Part shown: positions 52,685 to 62,648 of the stretch, piece by piece
Numbering within the stretch: the stretch's first letter is position 1
Layout: every line of letters starts with the position of its first letter
Assembly (NCBI RefSeq): GCF_014637795.1
Contig: NZ_BMFD01000005.1
Location: 124,001-188,000, forward strand
Origin: Belliella aquatica
Lineage (GTDB): Bacteria > Bacteroidota > Bacteroidia > Cytophagales > Cyclobacteriaceae
DNA length: 64,000 bases
Direction of reading: 5' to 3'
Notes under the pieces: generated by a model
The model's database searches: none
The model's input: the letters and a program-made list of their open reading frames with translations, nothing else
Told to the model about the DNA's origin: nothing
Made by a program: the position numbers and the translations under genes

Positions 52685-53869
52685 ATGAAAAGAATTCTTC
52701 CTCTAATTGTCATTTCTCAATTTTTGAGCACTTCCTTATGGTTTGCTGGGAATGCCGTAATTCCAGAATTGGCTCTTGCACTTGACCTCCCTAAGGAGTA
52801 TCTAGGACACCTGACCAGTGCTGTTCAATTTGGATTTATTACAGGTACATTGATTTTTGCAATCCTTACCATTGCTGATAAGTTTTCGCCGTCAAAAGTG
52901 TTTTTCTTTTCCTCTCTGATTGCTGCCTTACTTAATCTAGCGATTGTATTTGAAGGAATTTCGAGTTTTCAAATTCTTTTAGTGCGATTTGGATTGGGAT
53001 TTTTTCTAGCTGGAATTTATCCTGTTGGAATGAAAATAGCCGCAGATTATTTTGATAAAGGACTAGGGAAATCCTTAGGTTTTCTAGTTGGTGCATTGGT
53101 TTTGGGGACAGCTTTCCCTCATTTAGTCAGGAGCTTAACAGATCAGCTACCCTGGGAATTTGCCATTTACTCTACCAGTACTCTGGCTGTTTTAGGTGGA
53201 TTGCTGATTCTTGTTCTTGTGCCTGACGGTCCATACAGAAAAGCCAGTCCATCTTTCAATCCCTCTGCGTTTTTCAAGGTTTTTCAAATCCAAAAATTCA
53301 GATCAGCAGCTTTTGGATATTTTGGTCATATGTGGGAATTGTATGCCTTTTGGGCCTTTATCCCTATCATCTTGATCAATTTCCAAACACTTAATAATTT
53401 AGAAATTAACGTTTCATTTTGGTCATTCTTGATCATTGCTGTAGGAGGAATATCATGTGCTCTGGGTGGATTGATTTCACAAAGAATCTCCCCAAAAACC
53501 ATAGCTACTGTAGCTTTGTCTATTTCTGGGATTTGCTGTTTACTTTCTCCCCTTCTGATCATTCAGCATTCTTTCCCTATTCTTATTCTTTTCCTTCTGA
53601 TTTGGGGATTGGCCGTCACAGCTGATTCTCCAATGTTTTCTACCCTTGTAGCACAAAATGCACCATCGGATTCAAAAGGAACTTCACTTACCATTGTCAA
53701 TTGCATCGGGTTTGGTATCACCATCATCAGCATTCAGCTACTCAATTTGATGATGAATCATATTCCAAATTCTTATTTATTTCTAATATTGGCACTAGGA
53801 CCTATATTTGGATTGATGGCAATGTACATTTCAAGAAAACCCAAAACCATAAACTATGCAAAAGGATAA
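52685..53869 (+). CDS. Major facilitator superfamily transporter
   Basis: A 394-residue protein with about 12 membrane helices; the first carries WFAGNAVIPELA and the second half repeats the fold after a cytoplasmic loop near residue 185. The loop between helices 2 and 3 is ADKFSPSKV, a weak form of the usual MFS motif. Substrate is not recognisable. It starts immediately after the CDGSH stop and overlaps the YdeI-like gene by 14 bases. Confidence 0.85.
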   Translation: MKRILPLIVISQFLSTSLWFAGNAVIPELALALDLPKEYLGHLTSAVQFGFITGTLIFAILTIADKFSPSKVFFFSSLIAALLNLAIVFEGISSFQILLVRFGLGFFLAGIYPVGMKIAADYFDKGLGKSLGFLVGALVLGTAFPHLVRSLTDQLPWEFAIYSTSTLAVLGGLLILVLVPDGPYRKASPSFNPSAFFKVFQIQKFRSAAFGYFGHMWELYAFWAFIPIILINFQTLNNLEINVSFWSFLIIAVGGISCALGGLISQRISPKTIATVALSISGICCLLSPLLIIQHSFPILILFLLIWGLAVTADSPMFSTLVAQNAPSDSKGTSLTIVNCIGFGITIISIQLLNLMMNHIPNSYLFLILALGPIFGLMAMYISRKPKTINYAKG

Positions 53870-54419
53870 AACGTGGGTAAAAGAGCTACAACTGCTCAAC
53901 GAGATCATTCAAAAAACTCCATTGAAACACTCTATTAAATGGGGAATTGATGTCTATACTTTTGCAGGACATAATGTGATCGGAATCTGTGGCTTCAAAA
54001 ACTATTTTGGAATATGGTTTTATAATGGAGTTTTTCTCAAAGACCCAAAAAATGTCTTTATCAATGCACAAGAAGGAAAAACAAAAGCACTAAGGCAATG
54101 GCGACTTAATTCTATAGAAGAAATCGATGAATTAACATTGATTGCCTACATAGAGGAGGCGATTGAAAATGAAAAACAAGGAAAAAGGTGGGTTGCAGAA
54201 AAGATCGATAATGTTGTTGTAGCAGGGACTTTAGCAGATGCGTTATCAGAAAATCATGATCTCGAAACAGCTTTCAATAAACTAAGCCTCTCCAAACAAA
54301 AGGAGTATGTTGATTACATCAGCGAAGCCAAACGAGAAGCAACTCAAATCACTAGACTCGATAAAATTAAACCCTTGATTATCGCAGGAAAAGGACTTAA
54401 TGATCAATATAAAAAGTAA
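53856..54419 (+). CDS. YdeI/OmpD-associated family protein with DUF1801 domain
   Basis: The 187-residue protein has an N-terminal DUF1801 domain (LNEIIQKTPLKHSIKWGIDVYTFAGHNVIGIC ... FGIWFYNGVFLKDP) and a C-terminal YdeI segment (AFNKLSLSKQKEYVDYISEAKREATQITRLDKI). DUF1801 is found in iron-sulfur scaffold-like (frataxin-fold) proteins of unknown role. The start overlaps the transporter gene by 14 bases, placing it last in the operon that begins at 48938. Confidence 0.88.
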   Translation: MQKDKTWVKELQLLNEIIQKTPLKHSIKWGIDVYTFAGHNVIGICGFKNYFGIWFYNGVFLKDPKNVFINAQEGKTKALRQWRLNSIEEIDELTLIAYIEEAIENEKQGKRWVAEKIDNVVVAGTLADALSENHDLETAFNKLSLSKQKEYVDYISEAKREATQITRLDKIKPLIIAGKGLNDQYKK

Positions 54420-54589
54420 CATGCCTTTCCTTTATTGTTTCAGTAAGGGAAATAATCGGAATTATACGGAGAATTGTCAATGATCAACTGCTGAAAGAAT
54501 TGAAATGAATATATTATTGTAAGTGGCTACTGGAAAGGAAAGATATTTAAAGTAAAAACTATTAAACATACTCACTTGTTAAGCCTTTC

Positions 54590-55663
54590 ATGAAACCTAA
54601 ATACCTTTTTGCACTTTTAGTCCCTGCTATTATGATTTACATGATAGTAAAACCAGTAGATCAACTTGAAATGAACTTTACTTCCAATTCCTCTTTGAAA
54701 ACCACATCCCCAAGTCCAAACTGGAAAGGGACCCCAATAGATTCAAAAGGTAGATTTTCAAATTTATATCATCCATTCGAAGCTTCTATCAAAGATTTAT
54801 TGAAATGGAAATTGAGCAAAAATCCTCAGAAAGAAGAAAAGAACGATGATACTAGGATTTTACCAAGCTCCAAGGAAAAATTTGACTTTAACACAAAGGA
54901 AGATTACATCATTTGGTTGGGACATGCAAGCTATTTGATTCAAATCGAAGGTCTTACATTTATTACAGACCCCATGTTGATGGACAATCTTTTCTTAAAA
55001 AGACGAAGTGAATTACCTTTTCCTTTGGAAGATTTCCCTAAAATTAATTATCTCCTCTTGTCGCATAATCACCGTGATCATTGTGATGAATCCAGTCTAA
55101 AATGGCTGATCGAACAAAATCCACAAGTGAAAATCTTGACAGGATTAGGAATGGAAGAAGTAATCTCCTCTTGGATTGATAATCAAGAAATACAAGAAGC
55201 TGGTTGGTATCAATCCTATAATCTCCCTATTGAGGAATTAGAAATTCATTTTGTCCCTAGCAGACATTGGTCAAAGAGATGGTTGAACGATGATAACAAA
55301 AGTCTTTGGGGTGGATTTTATCTCAAATCAGGAGAAAAGTCCATCTATTTCATGAGTGATAGTGGTCAAGGACAACATTTTGAAGACATCAAAAATACGC
55401 TCGGAAATCCTCAATATTGCATCTTGGGAATAGGAGCCTACAAACCTGAATGGTTTATGTACCAATCTCACATCAGCCCGCTTGATGCTATAGATGCATT
55501 TAATTCTATGGGAGGAGAATATTTTATTCCCATGCATTACGGGACTTTTGACTTGTCTGACGAACCCGCCTTAGAACCTTGGGATGTGGTCAGTTCCAAT
55601 CAAAACAAACTAAATGGTCAACTTATCGAGCCTATTTTAGGTCTAAATCTAATGCAAAAGTAA
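54590..55663 (+). CDS. MBL-fold metallo-hydrolase
   Basis: The 357-residue protein starts with a membrane anchor or signal (FALLVPAIMIYMIVKPV). The metallo-beta-lactamase fold follows: DYIIWLGHASYLIQIEG, ITDPML, the metal motif SHNHRDHCD (H159, H161, D163, H164), PSRHWSKR, YFMSDSGQG and a late HYGTFDLSDE. The pattern resembles UlaG and NAPE-PLD, which hydrolyse lactone or phosphodiester bonds. With its N-terminal anchor it probably works outside the cytoplasm. The substrate is unknown. Confidence 0.88.
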   Translation: MKPKYLFALLVPAIMIYMIVKPVDQLEMNFTSNSSLKTTSPSPNWKGTPIDSKGRFSNLYHPFEASIKDLLKWKLSKNPQKEEKNDDTRILPSSKEKFDFNTKEDYIIWLGHASYLIQIEGLTFITDPMLMDNLFLKRRSELPFPLEDFPKINYLLLSHNHRDHCDESSLKWLIEQNPQVKILTGLGMEEVISSWIDNQEIQEAGWYQSYNLPIEELEIHFVPSRHWSKRWLNDDNKSLWGGFYLKSGEKSIYFMSDSGQGQHFEDIKNTLGNPQYCILGIGAYKPEWFMYQSHISPLDAIDAFNSMGGEYFIPMHYGTFDLSDEPALEPWDVVSSNQNKLNGQLIEPILGLNLMQK

Positions 55664-55664
55664 A

Positions 55665-56660
55665 TTACATCATAAACCCATTCTCAACAGGGTAAGCACC
55701 AGGAATATCTGTATCATCTAGCATTTCTCTGAGATCGATTTCAACTGCTCTAGCAATTGAAGATATAGGAACATCATTGTATGCTGCTTCAAAAGGATTT
55801 TCTGAGTAATCACCGATTTTGTCCATCAAGAAGAAAATCCAAATTATTAATCCAGAAAAAGGAATCGTCAACCAAACATGTAACGCGGTCGATTGATCAA
55901 AAATATTCAACAAACCGAATGGAATTAGCGCACAAAAAACATAATTCATCCAGAGTGCTGTAGATGCATATTGCCGAGGAAGAGGGAAATTTTTGATCCG
56001 TTCACACATTCCTTGATCATCATAGAGCTTACTTATAATTTGATGGAGCCAAACTTGCTTATAGTCAGAAATAAGTCCATCATTCTTCAATCTTTCTATT
56101 TCTTCACTTTGCCTTTTGAGGATTTGAGATGGAATATTTCCCTTTGATTGAAAATAAACAAACTCCTCGTCACTGAGGTATTTCTTCACTTCAGCTGTTA
56201 AACCTGCCGCAAATTCGCCACAAAAAGACGGTGCGAAAACCAGTTTTTCAGGATCTTCATCGTGTTCCCAAGATTTTTTAATTCTCAAAACATGCTTTAA
56301 AGCCAGCATCCAAGCAATGTGCCTATAAACTATTTCTTTTTTTAATACTTGATGCTTTTGACCCTCTTTAGAATCAATCATGGTTAGGATGGCAGTAGCA
56401 AACTTCCTACTATCGTTGACGATCGCTCCCCAGATTTTTCGAGCTTCCCATGTACGGTCATAGGAGCTGTTATTTTTGAAACCCAGATAAAATGCAACTG
56501 CTATACCGATGACGCTAATCGGTTCCCACGGTAGGGTAAACGGAATGGCTGTAAGTTCATAAATAGCAATAATAATTGCAGAATAAAGTAAGCCGTAGAA
56601 AAGTGGTTTCTTGGACCACCTCACAGTCATCCAAAGACTATAATATCTTTTTACATACAT
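55665..56660 (-). CDS. Bestrophin family anion channel
   Basis: The 331-residue protein matches bacterial bestrophins (UPF0187/YneE): N-terminal YYSLWMTVRWSKKP, the helix pair SVIGIAVAFYLGFKNNSSYDRTWEARKIWG, then mid-region helices and C-terminal D-x-x-P-I-S-S-I-A-R-A-V-E-I-D-L-R. Bestrophins are pentameric chloride or cation channels. It is convergent with the MBL gene, two bases away, and divergent from rhlE. Confidence 0.92.
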   Translation of the reverse strand: MYVKRYYSLWMTVRWSKKPLFYGLLYSAIIIAIYELTAIPFTLPWEPISVIGIAVAFYLGFKNNSSYDRTWEARKIWGAIVNDSRKFATAILTMIDSKEGQKHQVLKKEIVYRHIAWMLALKHVLRIKKSWEHDEDPEKLVFAPSFCGEFAAGLTAEVKKYLSDEEFVYFQSKGNIPSQILKRQSEEIERLKNDGLISDYKQVWLHQIISKLYDDQGMCERIKNFPLPRQYASTALWMNYVFCALIPFGLLNIFDQSTALHVWLTIPFSGLIIWIFFLMDKIGDYSENPFEAAYNDVPISSIARAVEIDLREMLDDTDIPGAYPVENGFMM

Positions 56661-56741
56661 GTCAAAAATCTTTAAATCAGATTTTCAATTTAATGAAATT
56701 CTGGAATAACCTATTCACAAGCGTTCTAAATTTATTTATCT

Positions 56742-56749
56742 TATCTTTG
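56742..56749 (+). promoter_or_regulatory. rhlE: -7 element of the rhlE promoter
   Basis: TATCTTTG is an exact TAnnTTTG match; no TTG is found at 19-21 bases upstream. It would give a leader of about 100 bases, similar in length to that of the other DEAD-box gene, with a short CGGC/GCCG hairpin near 56769-56785. Confidence 0.45.
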
Positions 56750-56854
56750 TGACACTTTGTAAGAAGAACGGCAAGTTGTAAGCCGCTTTTAAATAATATT
56801 TCCGCTGACGCAGATCATACAACATCTCCTACAGCCACAATTTCACACAGCCTC

Positions 56855-58075
56855 ATGGCATTCGAAAATTTAGATTTAATTGAACCTATCCTAAAGGCGC
56901 TCGCCAATGAAGGATACACCACACCCACACCTATTCAGCAAAAAGCAATTCCTTTGGTCTTGGAAAAAAGAGACCTTCTAGGTTGCGCGCAAACAGGTAC
57001 AGGGAAAACAGCCGCATTTTCAATTCCTATCATTCAGCTTCTTGCTTTGCAAAAACAGAGAAGACCGGGAATTAAGGCGCTAATACTTACACCTACCAGA
57101 GAGCTTGCTATTCAAATAGATGAGAGTATCGCAGCTTATGGGAAATTCACAGATATCAAACATACTGTGATTTTTGGAGGAGTTTCTCAACTTCACCAAA
57201 CCAATGCCCTCAAAAGAGGAATCGATATTCTTGTCGCTACTCCAGGCAGGCTATTGGATTTGATCAATCAGAAATTCATTGATTTGAAACAACTTCAATT
57301 CTTTGTCCTTGATGAAGCTGATAGAATGTTGGATATGGGATTTATCCATGATGTACGGAAAATCATCGCTTTGCTTCCAGCAAAAAGACAAACGCTCTTT
57401 TTCTCAGCAACTATGCCACCTGAAATCCAGAAACTGGCAGATGTTCTCTTGAAAAACCCATCGAAAGTGGAGGTGACACCACCTTCTTCTACGGTTGACA
57501 AAATCGATCAGAGACTCTACTATACCAATAAAAGCGACAAGCCAAAACTACTTCAGCATTTACTTGATGCATATAGAATCAGAACAGCTTTAGTCTTTAC
57601 CAGAACAAAACATGGTGCAGATAAAGTTGTGAAATTCTTAGCCAAAGATGGTGTAAGAGCAGCTGCAATCCATGGAAATAAAAGTCAAAATGCACGTCAA
57701 AATGCGTTGAAAGACTTCAAAGCTGGAAAATTGCAGGTTTTGGTAGCTACTGACATTGCAGCAAGAGGAATTGATATAGATGAATTGGCTCACGTAATCA
57801 ATTATGATTTGCCAAACGTCTCTGAAACTTATGTGCACAGAATCGGTAGAACTGGTAGAGCAGGAAACACTGGGATTGCCATCTCCATCTGTGATGAAGA
57901 GCAAAGAAAGGAATTGAAAGATATTGAGAAATTGATTGGTAAAGATATCCCGGTGGTCACTGACCAACCTTATCCTTCCAAAATGCCTGCAGGAGGAAGT
58001 TTGTTGCAAAAAGTAAAGGCTAAAACTCAAGGCAGAAAGCCACACAGCAAGCCACATCATAAAGGAAGAAACTAA
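56855..58075 (+). CDS. rhlE: DEAD-box ATP-dependent RNA helicase RhlE
   Basis: The 406 residues open with the RhlE-type Q motif ([33 protein letters not shown]), followed by the PTRELA, DEAD (VLDEADRM), SAT and [10 protein letters not shown] motifs. A short basic tail ([19 protein letters not shown]) replaces the long RG linker of the other helicase. RhlE acts in ribosome assembly and RNA turnover. It is monocistronic with a strong terminator. Confidence 0.93.
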   Translation: MAFENLDLIEPILKALANEGYTTPTPIQQKAIPLVLEKRDLLGCAQTGTGKTAAFSIPIIQLLALQKQRRPGIKALILTPTRELAIQIDESIAAYGKFTDIKHTVIFGGVSQLHQTNALKRGIDILVATPGRLLDLINQKFIDLKQLQFFVLDEADRMLDMGFIHDVRKIIALLPAKRQTLFFSATMPPEIQKLADVLLKNPSKVEVTPPSSTVDKIDQRLYYTNKSDKPKLLQHLLDAYRIRTALVFTRTKHGADKVVKFLAKDGVRAAAIHGNKSQNARQNALKDFKAGKLQVLVATDIAARGIDIDELAHVINYDLPNVSETYVHRIGRTGRAGNTGIAISICDEEQRKELKDIEKLIGKDIPVVTDQPYPSKMPAGGSLLQKVKAKTQGRKPHSKPHHKGRN

Positions 58076-58078
58076 CAT

Positions 58079-58115
58079 AAAAAAAGCCGTCAGAAATTAT
58101 CTGACGGCTTTTTTT
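58079..58115. terminator. Bidirectional terminator between rhlE and the phosphoesterase gene
   Basis: A perfect 13-bp stem with GCCGTCAG core and 7-base loop, with A-run before and T-run after, serving both convergent genes. Confidence 0.9.
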
Positions 58116-58133
58116 ATGTTGAAAATTTTATTT

Positions 58134-59822
58134 TTATCTAAAATTATAATCCACTCCAGATACCTGCGTGAGTAATGTAGCAGGAGCATCCAATGCCTTT
58201 GCTGCACCCCTTGGTGTCGGTGTGACTGGTGAATTATTCTCTAAATAGCTCAGCATAACTTGGTGTAAAGTCAAGTCTTTGTTCACAACATCTTTGACAT
58301 TGTTCATTCGACAAACAACATCAGCTGGATCTCCATCTCTTTCACAAGCGCTTATTGAGTAGAGTTTGTCTAAGTCAAGAGGCTGCCCTGCTACTTTTAC
58401 AGATTTAACCCTCTCTCCTTCATTTCCAAAAGCATTGAATTCCACTTCCATTCCTTTGAATTTGATCACCCATCCACCAAAACGCTTGGAAGCGTCTTCT
58501 GCAAAAACATTGTTGAGCTCTTTTTCCAACCAATTCATCAGCTGAAGTCCTGTAACCTTCCCTGTTCTCACTATACTATCTACAGGCAACATGTCATAAA
58601 CATTTCCTCTCGTGATTGGGATATTTCCTGTTTGGTCAGGTGTGGCATTTGGTGGACAAAATCTAAAGCCATTCGATAAGACAATATCTATATCAGGCAT
58701 GTTCCATTCCAAAGCATCCAAAACCATCTGATCAATCGGGTTTTCTATCACAAAGTACCTGTAAAGCGGAATTGTACTATACCCAATTACCGTCTCAATA
58801 TCAGCCTTAAAAGGAGCTTCAACGGTCTCTATAATTTTTTCAATTTTCTCAGAAGCTTTAATTTCATCTGATAACACATCCATCAATTCATAGGAATCAG
58901 CCACAACTTTCCCTTTTTCAAAAGTCAATTCAAGTTTGCCTAAGAAAGAGCCAAATGCTCCTGGCTGAACCACTTTTGCATATTTTCCTTGAATTGGTTT
59001 TCTTACTCTCTCATGTGTATCAGCTCCCAAAATATAATCCACACCTTCTGCTGCAGGATTGTTAGCTAAAGCGATTTCTTGAGAAAGTCCTATATGTGAA
59101 ACGATGGCTACAAAAGCACATTTTTCCTGATTTTTCAACACATCTACATAATGTGCTACATTGTCTTCGGGTTTGGTAAAAATAATTCCTTCACTGTAAT
59201 TTGGAGATTGTCTGTTGGGAACAAGGTGATCATTGTAGCCCAAGAAACCAATTTTCACACCATTCACTCTCCAAATATAGTAAGGCGGAAAAATCAGTTC
59301 TCCTTTTTGGCCATTTCCAAGATCATGATACATATTGGCACATACCTTTGGAGCATTCAAGGAACCCATTAAATCCTGCATGGCCTTTTTATAATAGACT
59401 ACTTCCCAGTTGCCCGGTAGATAGAGATCATAGCTCATGCCATTCAGAATTGGAACCATTGCTTGACCTTCCGTTTTTACAGAAAGCATAGAGCCCTGAA
59501 ACATATCTCCTGTATCTATCAGAAAAGAGTTTTCAGCTTTTACTCTTTCTTGCTGAATAAAAGTATGAAGGTTTGCATATCCACCTGCTTTTTTGAAAAT
59601 AGACTCTCCGTTTTCCCAGTATAGTTCATCATGCGGATGAATCTGACAATGGACGTCAGTTGTTTGAAATATGGTCAGTTTAAAGTTTTCTTTGATGGTA
59701 TCGTCAAGTTCAGCAGTTTGATTTTTAGAATCACTTGCACAGCCGGGTGCGAGGGAAATCAAACCTGTTCCAGCACTCAAAGCGCCGAGCTTTGCAATAA
59801 AACTTCTTCTAGATTTTTTCAT
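58134..59822 (-). CDS. Metallophosphoesterase of the 5'-nucleotidase (UshA/SoxB-like) family
   Basis: The 562-residue protein begins with a twin-arginine-like signal (SRRSFIAKLGALSAGTG) with a Cys at LAPGC, so it is probably Tat-exported and possibly lipidated. The two-metal phosphoesterase domain has TTDVHCQIHP, DTGDMFQGS, PGNWEVVY, SHIGLSQ and GADTHERV; a 5'-nucleotidase C-terminal domain follows (about 335-510). The GNWE motif has Trp where UshA has His (GNHE), as I recall for SoxB thiosulfohydrolases. No other sox gene is nearby, so a nucleotidase or sulfur-ester role cannot be chosen. Confidence 0.85.
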   Translation of the reverse strand: MKKSRRSFIAKLGALSAGTGLISLAPGCASDSKNQTAELDDTIKENFKLTIFQTTDVHCQIHPHDELYWENGESIFKKAGGYANLHTFIQQERVKAENSFLIDTGDMFQGSMLSVKTEGQAMVPILNGMSYDLYLPGNWEVVYYKKAMQDLMGSLNAPKVCANMYHDLGNGQKGELIFPPYYIWRVNGVKIGFLGYNDHLVPNRQSPNYSEGIIFTKPEDNVAHYVDVLKNQEKCAFVAIVSHIGLSQEIALANNPAAEGVDYILGADTHERVRKPIQGKYAKVVQPGAFGSFLGKLELTFEKGKVVADSYELMDVLSDEIKASEKIEKIIETVEAPFKADIETVIGYSTIPLYRYFVIENPIDQMVLDALEWNMPDIDIVLSNGFRFCPPNATPDQTGNIPITRGNVYDMLPVDSIVRTGKVTGLQLMNWLEKELNNVFAEDASKRFGGWVIKFKGMEVEFNAFGNEGERVKSVKVAGQPLDLDKLYSISACERDGDPADVVCRMNNVKDVVNKDLTLHQVMLSYLENNSPVTPTPRGAAKALDAPATLLTQVSGVDYNFR

Positions 59823-60098
59823 GTTTGGGTATTAGCGGTTATTTCAAGCTACTCGTTAGTTGTAAGGTAGTTTGAATATTCAATAAGTCACAAAGCAAAA
59901 ATGTAAAAATCCTGAAAGCAATGAAGTGATAATTGTTACAAATAGAGAAATAAAAAAAATTCTCAATCTATATCAACTTATCTTGGATGTAACAAACATC
60001 ACCAAACCTAATCTCAATAGTTATGACTTTTGTGGAGTGAAAACAGAAAATGGTGTGACCTATCCTGATTTTTGCTAACTTCAAACAGCAATTAGATT

Positions 60099-61853
60099 AT
60101 GAATAATACGATTTCCAATAAATTGAAAAGCTACCTTCCTATTTTAGAGTGGTTGCCCAATTATAAAAAAACAGATCTGCAGGGTGACCTTTCAGCGGGT
60201 CTGACTGTAGGTATCATGTTGATTCCTCAGGGAATGGCTTATGCCATGCTTGCAGGTTTGGAACCCATACATGGATTGTATGCAGTGACAGTTCCGCTTC
60301 TACTCTATGCAATTTTCGGAACTTCAAGGCAACTCGCAGTTGGCCCTGTGGCGATGGTATCACTTTTGACAGCATCGGGTATAGCGAGTTTGAATGCTGG
60401 ATCTCCCGAACAATATTTGATTTATGCACTAACACTCGCCTTTTTGGTTGGCTTGATTCAATTTGGAATGGGAGCACTCAAACTTGGTTTTGTAGTCAAC
60501 TTCCTCTCCCACCCCGTAATCAGTGGCTTTACTTCCGCTGCTGCTATCATTATTGGTCTGAGTCAGATCAAGCACCTTTTCAGAATCAACCTGCCTAATT
60601 CTGAGCATATTCAAGAAATGGCTGTAGCCATATTCCAAAATATTGAAGACATCCACTGGATCACTTTTGGAATTGGCGTAATTGGTATCATCATCATCAA
60701 GTACGGTAAGAAAATCCATAAAAGTTTTCCTGCTCCTCTGGTTGCCGTAGTTGTTGGAATTGCTTTAGTAGCAGGTTTTGACCTAACACAATATGGCGTC
60801 AAAATCGTAGGTGATGTACCAAGTGGATTACCAACATTTTCTTCTCCATCATTTGACATGCAATCTTGGAAAACACTCTTCCCTATTGCATTGACGATTT
60901 CATTGGTTGGATTTGCAGAGAGTTTTGCAGTGGCCAAGACGATTCAAGCCAAACATAAAAATTATAGATTAAACGCCAATCAGGAATTAATCGCTTTGGG
61001 AATGGCCAACTTTGGATCTGCCTTCTTTAAAGGTTATCCAGTAACAGGTGGATTTTCTAGAACAGCTGTAAATAACGATGCAGGTGCTAAGACAACATTA
61101 TCATCAATTGTCAGTGCAGTATTGATTGTCTTGACACTTTTATTCTTTACAGGTCTATTCTACAATTTACCAAGTGCAATCCTAGCTGCGGTGGTATTGG
61201 TAGCTGTATCAGGATTGATTGATTTCAAAGAACCTGTTCACTTGTGGCACAAAGATAAGTTTGACTTCACCATGCTTGTGGCGACATTTATCATAACACT
61301 GACTTTGGGCATTGAGACAGGAATTATTTCTGGGATGGTTTTATCACTTTTAGTAGTGATCTACAAAGCCTCAAGACCTCACATGGCACAGTTAGGAAGA
61401 GTTCCAGGCTCCAATATCTATCGAAATATTGATAGGTTTACCGATTTGGATGTTAAGGAAAATCTCTTGATGGTCAGAATCGATGGCCCAATCTATTTTG
61501 CCAATGTAGAGTTTATCAAAGACAAACTAGACAAATGGATTCAAGAGCGCAATGATCAGGTGAAAATGATCGTGTTCAACATGGAATCTGTCACCAATAT
61601 CGACAGTACGGGCGCTCACGAACTCAATGAATGGATCAATGCTTGGAGAAAATCGGATATAGATATTTGTATGACAAGCATCAAAGGCCCAGTAAGAGAT
61701 GTGCTCAACAGGTGGGCAATTTTAGAGGCTGTGGGTGCAGACCACGTATTTGTGGATGACAATTCAGCAGTCTCTTCATTTGACCATACGATGGATTCAG
61801 AGACATTGGAAAAATATACTCCTTACGCTATCCAATCTAACTTGAAGAAATAA
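60099..61853 (+). CDS. SulP-family anion transporter with STAS domain
   Basis: The 584-residue protein has about 12-14 membrane segments (N-terminal SAGLTVGIMLIPQGMAYAMLAGLEPIHGLYAV, mid NQELIALGMANFGSAFFKGYPVTGGFSRTAVN) and a C-terminal STAS domain (LLMVRIDGPIYFANVEF ... VFNMESVTNIDSTGAHEL). SulP proteins carry sulfate, bicarbonate or similar anions. The following carbonic anhydrase gene overlaps by one base (TAATG), which favours bicarbonate. Confidence 0.95.
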   Translation: MNNTISNKLKSYLPILEWLPNYKKTDLQGDLSAGLTVGIMLIPQGMAYAMLAGLEPIHGLYAVTVPLLLYAIFGTSRQLAVGPVAMVSLLTASGIASLNAGSPEQYLIYALTLAFLVGLIQFGMGALKLGFVVNFLSHPVISGFTSAAAIIIGLSQIKHLFRINLPNSEHIQEMAVAIFQNIEDIHWITFGIGVIGIIIIKYGKKIHKSFPAPLVAVVVGIALVAGFDLTQYGVKIVGDVPSGLPTFSSPSFDMQSWKTLFPIALTISLVGFAESFAVAKTIQAKHKNYRLNANQELIALGMANFGSAFFKGYPVTGGFSRTAVNNDAGAKTTLSSIVSAVLIVLTLLFFTGLFYNLPSAILAAVVLVAVSGLIDFKEPVHLWHKDKFDFTMLVATFIITLTLGIETGIISGMVLSLLVVIYKASRPHMAQLGRVPGSNIYRNIDRFTDLDVKENLLMVRIDGPIYFANVEFIKDKLDKWIQERNDQVKMIVFNMESVTNIDSTGAHELNEWINAWRKSDIDICMTSIKGPVRDVLNRWAILEAVGADHVFVDDNSAVSSFDHTMDSETLEKYTPYAIQSNLKK

Positions 61854-62455
61854 TGTGTCAGTTTAATGTCGATCGATACCTCTCCAAAAATCAAAATTGG
61901 GCAAAGGAAGTTTTGGCAAAAAATCCAGAATTTTTCAAAGAATTAAAAGTAGGTCAAAATCCAAAAGCACTGCTGCTTGGCTGTTCAGATAGTCGGGTAA
62001 GTCCCTCTCAGGTCTTTGGGACAGAATTGGGCGAGTTTTTTATTCACAGAAATATCGCTAATGTCGTCTCCCATACAGACCTCAATTTCCTATCTGTCAT
62101 GCAATATGCGGTGGAGGTTTTAGGAGTGAGAGACATTATCGTCTATGGTCATTATGGCTGTGGCGGCATTAAAGCAGCTTATGAAAATAAAGCAAACGGA
62201 CTTATCGATAATTGGCTCGCCAACATCAAGGATGTGATCAGGCATTATAAAAAAGACTTGGAGGCTATAGAAGATGAAAATGAAAGGCTAAATAGATTGG
62301 TGGAATTGAATGTCCTAGAGCAGATTGAAAATATCAAGCAAACATCTGTCTACAAAAAAGCAATTTCAAATGACATTGAACTTAATTTACATGCTTGGGT
62401 ATTTGATTTTTCTACTGGCTTGGTGAGGAATTTGAAGGAAGAAGTGGTGGTTTGA
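61853..62455 (+). CDS. Beta-carbonic anhydrase
   Basis: Zinc enzyme interconverting CO2 and bicarbonate. The 200 residues show C44 and D46 (GCSDSRVSPSQVF) and H100 and C103 (YGHYGCGGI), the full beta-class zinc set with the Asp-Arg dyad. It is translationally coupled to the SulP transporter, suggesting that imported bicarbonate is handled at once, for carboxylation or pH control (inference). Confidence 0.96.
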   Translation: MCQFNVDRYLSKNQNWAKEVLAKNPEFFKELKVGQNPKALLLGCSDSRVSPSQVFGTELGEFFIHRNIANVVSHTDLNFLSVMQYAVEVLGVRDIIVYGHYGCGGIKAAYENKANGLIDNWLANIKDVIRHYKKDLEAIEDENERLNRLVELNVLEQIENIKQTSVYKKAISNDIELNLHAWVFDFSTGLVRNLKEEVVV

Positions 62456-62648
62456 ACTGGACAATATTCAACATTACTTAAATAATTTGAATGCATTTTC
62501 AAGTACCTGAAAATTAGAAGTGAGATATTTTGACCTTTATAGCAATTATATCGCTCGTCCCGATGGTACTTTAGGGTGGTAGTGAGACTTTTTGTCTATA
62601 GGTTTATCTAAGTTTGATAATATATGCGAGAAAACTTACATAGTCGTG

